Source of the DNA: Davidsoniella eucalypti
Lineage: Eukaryota > Ascomycota > Sordariomycetes > Microascales > Ceratocystidaceae
Assembly (NCBI GenBank): GCA_004009845.1
Contig: RMBW01000080.1
Location: 1-64,000 of the forward strand
Direction: 5' to 3'
Length of the DNA: 64,000 nucleotides
Positions 1 to 11,802 of this stretch are shown here, piece after piece. Position 1 is the stretch's first letter. Each line of letters opens with the position of its first letter. Both the position numbers and the translations under genes were made by a program. The notes below the pieces were generated by a model. It did no database searches and was not told where the DNA came from. It saw only the letters and a list, made by a program, of their open reading frames with translations.

Positions 1-3000
1 CAGCAACAACTACAATCAGAAGTGATAAAGTTAGAAAAAAACGTCGTCTTTCAAGTTGCGCAAACCCAGCCAGTTACTTCAACATGTATAGTGGCATGTA
101 TACTAGCGGGGCAGGGGTTGAATTCCGACGCGGGGGATTGGTCGGTTCTAAATTCCATGTGAATGCTCAGCCTAGCAGGCTCTCAGACAGACAAGACAGA
201 CAACAGCACACAGAGAAGATGAACCAACACGAGGCTTCCAAAAAGCGTGAGGGCTCTTGATGAGAGCTCAGAAATCGACTTACCAGCCTTGACCATTTTG
301 ACGGGCTTCGATTGAGTGTGAGAGAAAAGTAGTGAAAAAGAAGATGAGAGTAGCGGCAGCTGGATGGCAGTGCGGCAGACGATGGATGATGGATATTACA
401 GAAGCGGTTTTAGTAGAAAAAACGAGCTGGACAATGAAGACGGCAAGATGGATTCTGTGATGTACGATAAGAAGAAGAGGAAGATAAGCAACAAAGAGAA
501 GAGAGAAAGAAAGGAGAGGGAGAGAAAGAAGGACGGCTTGCAAATATGGCAGGAGTGGCTGTTGTATTTAAGATCTAAAAGCGGCCAGTACCTATCGCGG
601 TAGCTGCGAAATCGAGCCAGCTACGAAAAAAAAAGCCAATGTACATATAAATAAAATAGTTAACCAAAATCATAGGCACTCCACCGCTTTGCTAGCTGGC
701 TCTTGAAAAAAAATGAAAAAAGTGCTCAAGTCCATAGCCGTGCTATATCTGTAAGTCAGCAAATGATACGTCTTCCTTTTTTCCTCCTTCGGTTTTTTTC
801 TTTTTTTCTTTTGGAGAAACACGGTGGTGAGAAAGAGGAGTAGCTTGAAAAGTCGCTAGGCTCTGCAAGTACACCACACACGCCCCCCGGCTGGACTGTC
901 CGCAGAAAGGTTTCTTGTCCCTGCTCCTTGGCTTTCTTTTTATCTGTTTAGCTTCTCCAGAGTTGGAAGAAAAGAAAAGAAAACACGATGGCCTTCAGGG
1001 TGTCTTTTTCAGTATGCAATAGAGCTCTATATGGGTTACCTATAGAGGCTACAAGGTGATGACAATGGCTGGCCAGAACAGGCAACTGGCCAATTGCAAC
1101 GGCCCCACCTTCTGTTTACACAGACTAAGAAGTTTGCTTTTATTCTTCTCTCTTTACAACTGTTGTCTCTGTCTTTTTTTCTTTTGCTTTCTTTCAGGGC
1201 ATTTAGCCGGCCAATAGGCTGTTGGTGAAGTAGAGCCGCTTATCACAACATCGCCCGCTGGTTGTTGCCGCTGGTGCGTTGAGGCTGTTACATATGTAAG
1301 TATGTTGTAAACATCTTGGAGTAGATCCCCGCACTTTCTTTTTTTATCATGTCTTGATCTGTACTGTTACTTGACCTATCAGACAGCCAGGACAGCCGTA
1401 TGAGAAGCTAGTTATGAGACTAGAGGAGATAAGCAATTAACCACTGTATTCTGGTAGTTACGGGATTTATACGGAATATACATACAGCTAGGTGGGATTG
1501 CCTTTTTTTGCCTTCCCGTTAGGAAATTCCCACTGGCTTTACCGTTTGGCAGGTACACCCGCTGTTGTCGCTTATCATTCTTGGTCTTGTTGGTCTTGCT
1601 GTTTTTTGTTGGTGACGACAAAAATGATAGCCATGAAGTCACCACCTCATCTCAATCTTCCCTTCTTTTCCCCCAATCATCACGCAGCCAGCAGAACCCC
1701 AAAAAGTAACTCTACGCCTAATGCTGCGATAACGACCGGCTCGCTGTTCGGGGGTGAGAAATAAGTATTGAAATATATATATTGAAGACGCCTTGCACCC
1801 AGTCAATCAATGCACATGTGCTTGTTTTTTTTCGGTAGCTTGTAGCCAGCCATGACTATGACTTCTTCCTTTTTCGTCTGCTTAGATCCTACGGCTACAG
1901 AGCTCTCCGGAATATTCAATGTGAAATGTGCATCTAATAGGCATATTACATGTGTAGTAGATAAAATCGGTATCAAAAATCGGTGGATGTTCCGGAGAAT
2001 GCTCCCGCGGGAGTCCACTTTTCATTGTTTTTGTTTTTATTTGTTTTTTTGCGCAATCATTATGGGCTTAGGTGAGATTCACCAACTAGAGCATAAAACT
2101 ATAGGGTACTACTAAATGTATAGCTACATACATATGTATTAGCTTCTTTTTCAGTATCACAATGTATCATGGCCAATTAATAAACGCCGTGACACTCATT
2201 CTTCCGTTTTTCATGGCAAAATTCGGCTCTGCAAATACTTCTCAAACACTACGTTCTCCATTTTGATTATTTGCGAAGTCGGTGTGAAGCTTCAAATGTC
2301 ATTCGATAATGACGTTTGTTCTTCTCAATTGTCCCACATATAAATAAATTTCACGATTTAATTTTTTACATATGGCCGGCCACCTGACTTGGCTTTTTCC
2401 TGTGACCTTCCCCATACTTTGTACTATCTATGTTGATTAGTTTCGTTGAACCGATTCTTTGGTCATAGTCAAGTCCCAGGGCCAATCCTAAAACCCCGGC
2501 TCCATCTCTTCCAGATACCGACCGTATCATTGGTATCATTTGCTATCGTGCAATATTTTGGAGTTACTAGCCATTACTCAATATCTAGCCAACTTTGATG
2601 ATGCCATCATATAGATAACTTCATTTTGGTTTCTTGGTTAATGTGTCGATGTTGCTTTGCGGCTCTAACGTCACGGCAAAGGAATGATCTATACTGTATC
2701 CTCAATAGCATGCACACATACGCTCATCCTTCTGCTATTATCGTTGATCTTCTATTTCCATTCCATCACGGCTCGTCATCTTTGTTACTTTCACCTCTAG
2801 TAGTAATTGATAAGCAGACTCTATCTCAACATTTCCCTTGTCACTACATTGTATATTCTTTGGCCTCGGTCGTTCTCTCATGAACAATACAGGCACTCTT
2901 CCCGAGGTCTGCGCACCTTTAGCCGCAACACGGCTTCATCTAGAATCGACCTTATCTCACGCATAGAAGATAGACTATGTTCCAATCCTTAGTGTTTTCT

Positions 3001-3886
3001 TCCTCGGTATTTCAGGGATCCTAGAAACATGTTTACTTTATCCTACCCACGGTATTGGTCGGGGTGTTTCGGTCAAGTTATTTTACTACTATGAGGCTCC
3101 GGGTAACAATTATAACAGAATAATAGCCAAGGTTATTCTTGAACCTTCATTATCGTTGCTACCGAAGTGAAATTGTCGGAATATCATGTACGCACATACT
3201 TATGTACTCAATTATACGTCACGTCAATATCGACAAACCCTCTTTAACCCTTGTAGTGACAGCTCATTATACAAAGTGGGGATCGTATAGGTAATTCTTC
3301 ACATCCAAGTATGATGCAATATCTCATTATTAAATAATATGAGCTTAGGATTAACATCATATCATTGAACTTATTTTACAAGATGAGAACATCAACTGAT
3401 GAGATTTCGCTTTCACACTCACATATTAATAAAACCCCTAAATCTTTTTCAAAACATTCGGCATCTTTCTTTTAGCCAACCAAAGTATCTAGACCGTGTT
3501 ATACGGGGGATGGACTCCGTACGCCTATTTCGGAGCTTGCTTTTTCTTTTCTTATGTCAACTATACAAAAATCGTCAATGCTTGATATAACTTTGGAGGT
3601 TTTTTTTCAATTTTTTCAATTTTTTCATGAAGGCTCTCGTTTGACACCGGCTTAAATCCAACTTTTGTCCGTCGCCAACCGCCCCTAAAGTGCAAAAACA
3701 CAAGTGAGCGTCCCAAAAACAAATGAAGGATAATACAAATTACCCTCACTCTCTCCACTATCTGGCCCTATTTTAGTCGTATAGAAACAAGGCTTCTTGT
3801 CACATCCGGAGCCTACCTCCGAATAAAAGAACAAGACACAGAAGAGAGAGATACGTGGAAAAACCTCTTCTAATCCTTAAAAAAAA
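1..3886. other. Intergenic, no gene recognised
   Basis: No open frame in this stretch resembles a protein family, and no RNA gene was recognised. Frames are short and full of homopolymer translation. The sequence is AT-rich with T-runs and A-runs, and the part from about 2.1 to 3.8 kb looks like old non-coding sequence without clear repeats. The window begins inside this spacer, so regulatory sequence of a gene to the left cannot be excluded. Confidence 0.5.
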
Positions 3887-5546
3887 GGGACTTTGTACTT
3901 CAGCACAAATAGTAGGGGGTCTTCAATAAAGGTACTTAGCCTTTTTGTGGGCCAAGTACTTCTCACTTAGTCTTCAAAGGCTGCCAGCTGGCAGAGTACA
4001 TATCTTTTTCATCAATCTTATGGTTTATTTTTTAATTTTAATTTTAATTTTTTAATTCATTTATCTTATGGAGCTATAGAGCTATGAATATATTCATACA
4101 TACCATACGTACGTGAATTTGGGCTAAAAATATAATTTGCAATGCTAAAGCTTCTGTTCATCGCATACCAAAAGCTTACAGAATATATTTGACGCCAGAG
4201 AGCAGCATCATACATAATTGATAAGGGATATAATGTATTCTATAACGTATTTCACCACTTTGCGGGCCACTTTTCCAGACTACCTAACTTGCAACCCTCA
4301 TAACTCCACGAAAAAGTGGTCAAATCAATTGCTTCTACTCGGAATCCGATGAACTACTTGCATCTATCTCCTCTGGGCAGGTCATTGCATTGTGGCCGGC
4401 CTTCCGACAGATGCCACAATGCCGCGTGCTCGTTTTGCGCCGTATTGACGACCCCTCCCCCGCACCTTTGTCTCGTCCTTCCTGCTCAACAACGCCCTTC
4501 TCCACCAAAAGCTGGTTGGCTTCCTCACCGGTAAGAGGTCCCGAATCCTGTAATCGGGTTCTTTTGGCCCGACGGCGTTTAGAGAGGGCTTCATTAGCCT
4601 CTCGAAGTGCCTTGACCTCACTTGTCAAAAGTGTAAGCTGGTGGTTAACAGCTACCGTAGCCTTGGCCAATTGGTCAACAGAGGCTAAATTCGGTGTTGG
4701 AGAGCTTCCTTGATGCTTGGTCACTCGATCCTTGATGAGAGTCGACTGTGAAATGGCCTCCAAAGCCCGTCTCGTCGAAGTTGTAGAAATCGCAGTCCTA
4801 GATAGCGTACTTCGCACGCATGTTGGTGACCAAACAGAACCACTCGTCCAACACATGGGGATCTTCTTGCAAGGCCCTTTGGTAGTCGTAAATGCGAGAG
4901 AAATGCGTACGGAGCTCTGGTCGTCGTGTAACAAAGCGGTCAGTCCAGTTCTTTCCGACGCATTTAAGGCCGCGTATCCCGAGCAAACGATTGGCCATAT
5001 CTTTCACGTCAACCCTCCGGGGGGAAACCCCTCTTGCATCTACCTGGAGGATATATTGAACAATCGACTCCTCTTCACTCGGGGTCAAGATCGGCAAGCC
5101 GTGGGTTCTATCAGCATCAAAGGCTCTTCCAGCTATTCTGTACTGGAGCGTCGTTCGTGGGACATTGAATTGCTTTGCGAGCTTTCGAATACTCAATCCC
5201 GGTGTCATTCGCTTTGCCTAGATCGCAAGAATGATTCGAGACTCGCGGAGAAAGTTTGGCATCGTAAGTGCGTAAGTAAACTCGTCTTGAAGTTGGAGTG
5301 GTGGTGGTGGGGAAAAGTGGCCCGGGAAGTGGTGAAATACGTTATTTAAAAATAAAAAATTAAACAAAAAAGTTTTTGATATCTCGATTGAAGATGTCCT
5401 TGTCGTGTATTTTTTTTTCAATATGATAAACAATGTATGCCACTTTGCCAGCTGGCAGCTTTTAAAGACAAGGTGAGGAGTACTTAGTCTTTTTGTGGGC
5501 TAAATACATTTTTTGAAGACTGTGCGGTGCTGAAGTACAAAGTCCC
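3887..5546 (-). mobile_element. Fot1/pogo-family DNA transposon, internally deleted
   Basis: The element is bounded by inverted copies of gggactttgtacttcagcac at 3887-3906 and 5527-5546. Similarity continues inward as imperfect terminal inverted repeats of roughly 110 bp, ending in a shared ctgccagctggca block near 3990 and 5450. Subterminal motifs containing cttttTgtgggc and aagtact recur in both arms. Inside lies a transposase reading leftward with the two ends of a Fot1/pogo protein but most of the catalytic domain missing. Exact outer ends and a TA target duplication could not be fixed because the left flank runs into an A-tract. This is a non-autonomous deletion derivative. Confidence 0.85.
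4335..5262 (-). pseudogene. Fot1/pogo transposase remnant, DDE core deleted
   Basis: Reading leftward from the ATG at 5260-5262, the frame shows an N-terminal psq-type helix-turn-helix (IRKLAKQFNVPRTTLQYRI) followed by a CENP-B-like DNA-binding region (about 4860-5100). It then reaches YNFDETGF near 4765, which matches the first catalytic Asp of the family. There the frame breaks and jumps, in another frame, to a typical Fot1 C-terminus: LIKDRV, HQGSSPTP, then a coiled stretch REANEALSKRRRAKRTR and a zinc knuckle CGICRKAGHNAMTC. The rest of the DDE domain has been lost. Two in-frame TAG stops interrupt the N-terminal part, at 5218-5220 (between ILAI and AKRM) and at 4798-4800 (between KYAI and DCDF). 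Both sit where family members usually carry glutamine. Non-functional; the family call is firm, the exact clade is not. Confidence 0.85.
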
Positions 5547-6094
5547 AAATGTCTCTTATGTACATTATGTGCTTTACTATATGGAGCTAAATTCGTACTT
5601 GGTACGTACAAGGAAAAGAACTACATGTTATGACGTGCTATGAAGGTTGTGCTGGGTCTCATGATAGATAAGAATTACGGGCAATTTAGCTTCATTAGGG
5701 TTCATGTAAGTAAGTAGCAGTTGCAAGTATGGTGTTTGCTTGAAGAATGACCGCTTTCAACATTCCTACATAAACCCCGTATCAATATCAAGACCTCAAG
5801 ACCTCTCCGTTGATGCTATCAAGATCATGGTACAACATAACATACACCAATTCATATTTATTTATACGACATCACATTATGTGCTATGAGAAAGCAGCAG
5901 AGTTTTCTTGTTTTTTTTGTAGGTGTTTTTTATTCTTTTTGGGTCATGGCCGACTCATTTATAGACGCCGAGTTCTCTGTGATCCCATTATAGTTTCCAT
6001 TTATTTTTCCATGATGCTACAACCATTGATTAGATGGGAAGTAGATCAAAAGATAAGGCTTGTACAGTCTTTGAAATTATTGGTTCTCAATAAT
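5547..6094. other. Spacer between pogo relic and eL28 gene
   Basis: About 550 bases without a gene. It should contain the 3' untranslated region of the eL28 gene, which is read leftward and ends at 6095. No repeat or structured RNA was recognised. Confidence 0.5.
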
Positions 6095-7445
6095 TTATAG
6101 AGCCTTCTTGCCACGGGGCTTGGCCACGGGGGAAGGCTTGACAGCCAGGTTGGTGTGCTTCAGGGCGGAGGCGCGCTGGACAGCAGCCTCACGGATGTCG
6201 GGGCGGTAACCCTTGGAAGCGGCAGCGGTGGCAACGGCCTTGTAGGTGCTGTAGTGATGATAAACTATGTTAGTCTCCGGTGTTATATCGTTTCTCGAAC
6301 TACTCGGCATGATATGATATCTACTTAGACACCTAATGGAGTAAATCCGGCATGCTTTCGAGTTGGAATCTTTGTTGGGATATGGTAGAAACATACCTGC
6401 GAGTGGGCTTGGTGGCAGGGAAGGTGCTGGAGATGGCGGCTTTGGCGGGGGTAGCGGCAGCGGAAGTCTTCTTGGTCAGCAGGGTGACACCGCCGTTAGG
6501 GGCAGCGACAACACCGACGGCCTATGTGAGAACCGAGTTAGTATGAAAGGCTCCAAACTCGAACAGCTCGAAGCCGATAAATTGAAACCATCGCCGAAGC
6601 TATAAAATGGGTTTCAAAGCAGGTCGGCCTTTGGTTTATTCGTTCTCATCCTAGTTGAGTTTCCGAAATTGCGAATGGTTGAGGTGTTTACCTTCTCCTG
6701 GGCGAAACCAGCGTACTACAGATATTAAGTTCTACGTTAGCCAAAGACAATTCTCCAAGATTATCAGAACACAGGATACACTAGATGCTTACCTTCTTGG
6801 AGTGAACGTTGGTCAGGTTCAGGGAGTCGCGGGAGAAATGGACACCACCGTTGGTATTGCGCTTAACCAGGAAGGAGTTATGGTTGCCTGTCGAAATGAT
6901 GATAGCTGTCAGCATTTCTGTCTGCAGCTTGCTGTGACAATAGTGACGAACGGTCACATATTCCTAACGCACACGTCCGAGTCGACAAGATCCGAGTTCC
7001 AAAACCGAGCTTCGAATTCCATCCGCCATGAGCTTCATATCACAGGGTTCCAATATCCCGTCATCTCAGAGACTGAAGAGTACAAGGTTCTCCCCCACCA
7101 TGTACCGATTGTATGTCGTATAATTTGTTTTCCATATCAAGAATTCGAACATAAATTTCCCATGCTCTTGTAGATATGACTTCAATATGTCTCCCCACAA
7201 CCCCCATACATGTAGTCGTATTCTCAGGCCATGGATAGTCGAATCGGATCGGTCTCGAAATTTCTTCAATATTTCATTGTTTTCTTTCGGTTTAAAGTGT
7301 GCGATAGAGAATATGCTTTCGTCGATTCGTTGTACGTAGAAAATGGGCAATCAAGAATAATAAAATAAAGGAGGAATGAATAGTGTCAAAATAGAAACTT
7401 ACGGACAACCTCCCAAATGAAATCGTAAGAAACGTTGGACGACAT
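6095..7445 (-). CDS. 60S ribosomal protein eL28 (L28e)
   Basis: Component of the large ribosomal subunit. The model has five exons: 7403-7445, 6793-6887, 6692-6715, 6397-6521 and 6095-6248, which join in frame to give 146 residues. The N-terminus MSSNVSYDFIWEVVR continues as NHNSFLVKR, then HSKKYAGFAQEK, AVGVVAAPNGGVTLLTKK, and ends GYRPDIREAAVQRASAL...KPRGKKAL. This follows the eL28 family along its whole length. All introns are GT-AG (donors GTAAGT, GTAAGC, GTAAAC, GTATGT). The third exon is only 24 nt (YAGFAQEK). The first intron is 515 nt, the longest here, and shows no convincing snoRNA boxes. The start is the first ATG of the family N-terminus. Budding yeast lacks this protein, so its presence agrees with a filamentous fungus. 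The yeast symbol RPL28 means a different protein, so none is given. Confidence 0.95.
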
Positions 7446-8930
7446 TTTGACTGTGATTTATGACGAGGTGATAAATTCCTTTGGCTATCAAATGAACGAG
7501 GGGTTTTACAGCATGAGTAGTAATTTGCTTAGGTGGTGATACTTTTTGGGTGTTGCTGGGAATTTCGCACAGCGAAATTGTGTGGGCGTCGGGTTCTTTC
7601 CTATTCGGGCCTAGTGCACACAGTAGAAGGGCTTTGGACCCAGCCACAGCTCAATGAATTCGACAGCCACAAACGCCACATCTCGTCTGTTTTTTTTTTC
7701 TCCGAGCAAAAGAGTTCAAAGGTTACATAGATCTATGCGGTTTCTGCGCCTACAAATAGCTCTGCAACAACAACCTGCATGCATATGCGCATAAGTGTAT
7801 CAAGATACGGTGCAGCTTCATGCCATTGCGATACGACCAAGCCATACATACAGATGTGTATGTATATTGGGCTCTTCGGCGCTGGAGCACGCAACAAGAC
7901 GTAACTTGCAAATGCGCGATTGATTGTAATTCCTGGCCCCCTAATTAGAGTAGTACGTTGTAGAGAGATGTATAGTTGAAGGGACATACGTCAGCTTTAG
8001 AATAGCCTCCTACCAATGATGTTATTTCTCGAGGGTGGGTCGTGCACTAACACCGAGACAATAGCGCTAGGTAGTTATGCCACTATAAAAGCTCAGCCCT
8101 CTGTTAGTGCAGCACATGGACCACCGCCCAACCCGCCAGTCGTATGGCTATTATTCGATATTCGAACGCGGGCACAGGCGGACGAACAAGCTGGGAGCTT
8201 TAGGAGGTACTACGTATAGTTAGTTAGGCTGGCCTTTTTGTCACAATGTTTCGCTCGATAACTTGTTCGCTATCGCCTGTTGGATTGCGCTGCAGACACT
8301 TTAGATACCTGGCTTGGATTTTCTCATCTTGCAATCAAAGGCCTGTCGCAAGTCAAGCTTTTTCCCACGACTTGCGCAACCAAGAATTTCTGCCTTTGTT
8401 TCTCTTTTTTGCCTCTTTACACGACTTTTTTTTTTTTTTCTATTCTTCGCCATTCAACGTAATTTCTTTCTTCTTCTTCTTCTTCTTCTTCTTTTTCTGT
8501 TCGTAACCAGTTTGTTGAAACCAAAGGCAATTTTTGAAACCGACCTCATCCGATATCTTCTTGTTCCTTTGATTTCTATTCTTTTCATGTGTTTTCTTTC
8601 TGTTGGTTTCTCGTTTGTCTGATACCAATTTTTGTTTCTTATTACTTTTATTTCATATTCTATTCTACTACTGGCTTTCTGTAACTCTCCGAATCTACTC
8701 TAGCACTACCTTGGCACTTTCTTTTGTCTCGACTATCCTCAATTTCTATTCTGTGTGCTTATCTTACGCATTGTACTTGAACCATTTCCTCCATCCGACC
8801 GGTCGACGTAACATCACGATTCGATATCTTATCTGCTCGATCGACGGCTTCATACTACGCTTAGTACAAACACACAATACAACAAGCCCAACAACACCTA
8901 TAGCCCGCACCCCACCTACAATTGCCCACG
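7446..8930. other. Divergent promoter region of eL28 and UPF0357 genes
   Basis: This 1.5-kb spacer separates two divergently transcribed genes. The right half (8230-8930) is strongly pyrimidine-rich on the + strand, with T-runs and a TTC microsatellite, as is common in fungal promoter and leader regions ahead of a start codon. Several long frames here are low-complexity Phe/Leu/Ser translations of this tract and are not genes. Confidence 0.55.
8468..8494. repeat. TTC microsatellite
   Basis: About nine uninterrupted TTC triplets inside a longer pyrimidine tract upstream of the UPF0357 gene. It is non-coding in the chosen gene model. Confidence 0.9.
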
Positions 8931-9314
8931 ATGATGTTCTACGCCTCCGTGGGTTTCTTCATGATCCTGCTATTAACAGCTCTATACCTGACGCGCGTAT
9001 ACTGGATTCCCATGGTCGCCAGCCTATCTTTTCCTGGCAGCCAACATCTATACCAAGCCCTTCCAACCTCGTTCCAAGGTGACCTCGAGGCTGGCCTCAG
9101 TAGCAGCACCTTCGACTTGGCCGGCAACATAACTGATGGAGACGCACGCGCCGGCTTGGATGACGAGAGCAAGGCTACTATCCTAAAGATTATGCAAAAG
9201 CGCAGACTCCCGTTCGATCAAGCGCGCAAGGCATACATGGAGCAGAAGTTCCGTGCTAACGGCATTGGCGCCGATGGTCTTCCTCGGGACCCTAAGTTTG
9301 TCAGCTTCTCTTAA
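8931..9314 (+). CDS. UPF0357 / DUF2015 small membrane protein
   Basis: Single-exon gene of 127 residues. A hydrophobic N-terminal segment (about residues 2-24, FYASVGFFMILLLTALYL) predicts a membrane anchor or signal anchor. The C-terminus carries the family signature: a helix with KRRLPFDQARKAYMEQKF followed by ANGIGADGLPRDPKFVSFS. This matches the fungal family UPF0357 (DUF2015; YCL012C-like in yeast), whose function is not established. The start is the first of two adjacent ATGs, at 8931. A longer frame begins at 8922, but with TTG, which is unlikely to be used in a fungus. A pyrimidine-rich leader precedes it. Confidence 0.88.
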   Translation: MMFYASVGFFMILLLTALYLTRVYWIPMVASLSFPGSQHLYQALPTSFQGDLEAGLSSSTFDLAGNITDGDARAGLDDESKATILKIMQKRRLPFDQARKAYMEQKFRANGIGADGLPRDPKFVSFS

Positions 9315-10681
9315 GAAAGCGACTATACCAAAGCCTTGGGCCGTATTTTGGTCCTTTTTTTTTTCTTTTTGTCTTTTACCATATTTCCTTGAGTTTTTAT
9401 TTCCTTTGTTCTAATAGACTTTTTTACCACCATCCACAATCAAGGCCTATGTTCCCTACAATCTCACTGAATGCTATCAATGTTGAATATCGCCTATATC
9501 CGATCATATTGGAGACAATCAAGCATACTTGAAGAAAAGCAAGAAATAAAAAATAAAACAATATTATCCGATCAGCACATGCGGCCGTGCATTTTATATG
9601 TCTTGGAAACCACCTTCCTATTTCTCTCAAACTGCTGCCTAGCGGTGTGCTGGACCCTCAGTGTTGGTTCTATTTTTGATTTGATTTTTAAACCTCCTCG
9701 TATATGCGAACATAGAGAAGAAACCCAATCCACTTGGTCCAAACCCTTTTTTTTTTCAACGGTAGATTCGATCTCTTTCTAGATTTTCCTTTTAGATGTA
9801 TACGATGTCTATCCGATATAGTCTGCCAGCTTCATCGAACCTGGCATCCTGTTGTGTCACTTAGCCCGCCGAGAATCATCTTGAAACGACATAGAAAGGG
9901 CTCAGAACGGCTTTACGATGTTTCCGACGACGACGTATTGACTTACATAAAACGGATCCTTGAAATACCAAGAAGTTATAAATAAATAAAAAAAGAAGAA
10001 AATAAAAGGTGGTAGAGAACATCATGTCGTGAATTTTTATAGTGTTTTACATCATCACATGCCATTATTGTATTAAATAGCAGTTATTCTATTAATTAAT
10101 TAAGGTATGGTGGTATGCAGTAATAGTCGTTAGAGTGACATAAATCTTCGTCATACAGTCAGGGTTCTTCATACACCCCGACTTTTGGGTGTGAAATTTC
10201 AACGCCCGTCCGTCCCGGTTCCGGTAAATAGATATGGCGATTGTCTCGTTTCATTGTTTTTCTTCCGTTCGTTTATAAAGGAAAAGAAGAAAAACATAAA
10301 GAAAAGAAACAAAGTTATTAGAGAAAAGGGGGCAAGGAATCAATACAAGTGAAAACAACAGTCAAGAACTGTAGAGGTAAGCCTCACTTGAGGTGTTACC
10401 CACATAAAAACGACATCAAGAAGATTTGTGTAGTTGGGGAATAGAGCTAGAAGAAAGAAAGAAAAAAACAAGCAAGGAGCAAAATATCGACATGAAGAGA
10501 CTTGGCTGAGTCGAGTCATATTTGAAGAGAAGATTTAACATCTCATAAACGAATAAGAAAGGTGGCATAATGTACACCGGCCAGGATAATTAGCGACAGC
10601 TAAATTAGTCCGAAACCGGAGAAGGTTCATCAAGTCTACTTATATGCTTAGTTTTGTTGCAGACGAAAGGAAATGATGTGC
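9315..10681. other. Convergent 3' spacer between UPF0357 gene and ERG3
   Basis: The genes on both sides end here, so the 1.37 kb should hold two 3' untranslated regions. It is AT-rich with T-runs just after 9340 and A-rich stretches near 10260-10480. No gene or repeat was recognised. Confidence 0.5.
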
Positions 10682-11802
10682 CTATTTGGACTTCTTAGAC
10701 TCGGTGCCGTAGGAACGGTCGTCACCACCCTCGACCTCCTTGACAATGTCTTCGACTTCCTGGGACTCTTTCTGGAAGGTCTTTTTGGACATCTTGATCT
10801 CCTTCTCGAACATGTAGGCCTCGGGGCGTCTGTAGGTGCCTCCTATGCGGTCGAGCAGGGTGAAGAACTGGCCGTAGTTGACCTCGAACTTGGAGTGGTG
10901 CAGCGAGTGGCAGGCGGCGCCGTTGACGAGCGGGTTATCAGTCAGATACTCGCCATCGTGAATCATGATGGTCCAGAAGTTGACAAAGGCAAACAGCAGG
11001 ACGTAGGCTACCTTTTGCAGAGGGAAGACGAAGGGGAAGATGTGGTAGGGCAGCGACTGCGCGAACCCGTCGACGGGGTGGAAGGCATGGCTGGCAAAGG
11101 GCGTAGGCATGATCCACTTGTGGTGAGGCTTGTGCAGGTGCTTGTAGATACGTGGGTGGTGTAGCCAGCGGTGAATCCAGTAGATCCAGAAGTCCGTGAA
11201 GAAGAGGAACAGCGGGAACTGGATCCAGTTGTACCACGCAGCAGGCGCCTCGTCAAAGGTGTCGTAGAGCTTGCCGTAGCCCTTGACCTCGGCGATAAAG
11301 AAGGGGATAGTCAGGATGGCCATCAAGGGGAGGGCCTCGTTGGCCTGCTTGATTTCGAGAGACATCTGGTTCTTGAGGAACTTTGGGTGGTCGAAGGTAC
11401 GCTTGTCAAAGATGAAGACGTAGGAGAGAGTAGCGAAGACGAAGTACAGAAGAACACCGAAGATCCTAAGCAGGCACAGTTAGTACGTGCATGCGGCAAT
11501 AGGCCGGGTGGGGTTTATGCGACACAAACTTGTGCCATGGAAGATAGATTGACTTACCAGGTGATGAAGAACAGAGTAATGGCCTGGCGAGTGGTGTTGT
11601 CACGATCCCACTGGCTCTGGTAGGCGGCGGCCGAGGGCTCGTTGTACAGGTAGACAGTGGCCGGCTGGTAATTCCAAGTGTTGAACGGCGCCGAGGCGTT
11701 GGTCTTCTCGGGAAAGTCATAGCTAGGGTTGCGCGCCGGCAGAGCCCAGGCATAGATGTAGTCGGCGACGTAGGTGTCGATGACTTCTAGCACGACATCC
11801 AT
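10682..11802 (-). CDS. ERG3: Sterol C-5 desaturase (ERG3)
   Basis: Delta7-sterol 5(6)-desaturase, an endoplasmic reticulum membrane di-iron enzyme that introduces the C-5 double bond late in ergosterol synthesis. Two exons, 11558-11802 and 10682-11465, give 342 residues. The intron has donor GTAAGT, a perfect TACTAAC branch site and a TTAG acceptor. The three histidine boxes of the fatty acid hydroxylase superfamily are intact: HRWLH (180-184), HKPHH (193-197) and HSLHH (268-272, in HSLHHSKFEVNYG). Several hydrophobic segments surround them. The N-terminus MDVVLEVIDTYVADYIYAW and the start at 11802 agree with the family. The C-terminal tail is Lys/Glu-rich. No sterol-response element was identified with confidence. 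Confidence 0.96.

Noticed and set aside
6888..7402. snoRNA in the first eL28 intron (tgagatgac resembles a C box)
   Set aside because: The box is not exact and no paired D box with terminal stem was found.
8922..8930. Upstream extension of UPF0357 protein (three extra residues)
   Set aside because: The extension begins at TTG; the first ATG is at 8931.
8603..9082. Long plus-strand frames overlapping the start of the UPF0357 gene
   Set aside because: They translate the pyrimidine-rich leader into Phe/Leu/Ser-rich sequence and share no family similarity.
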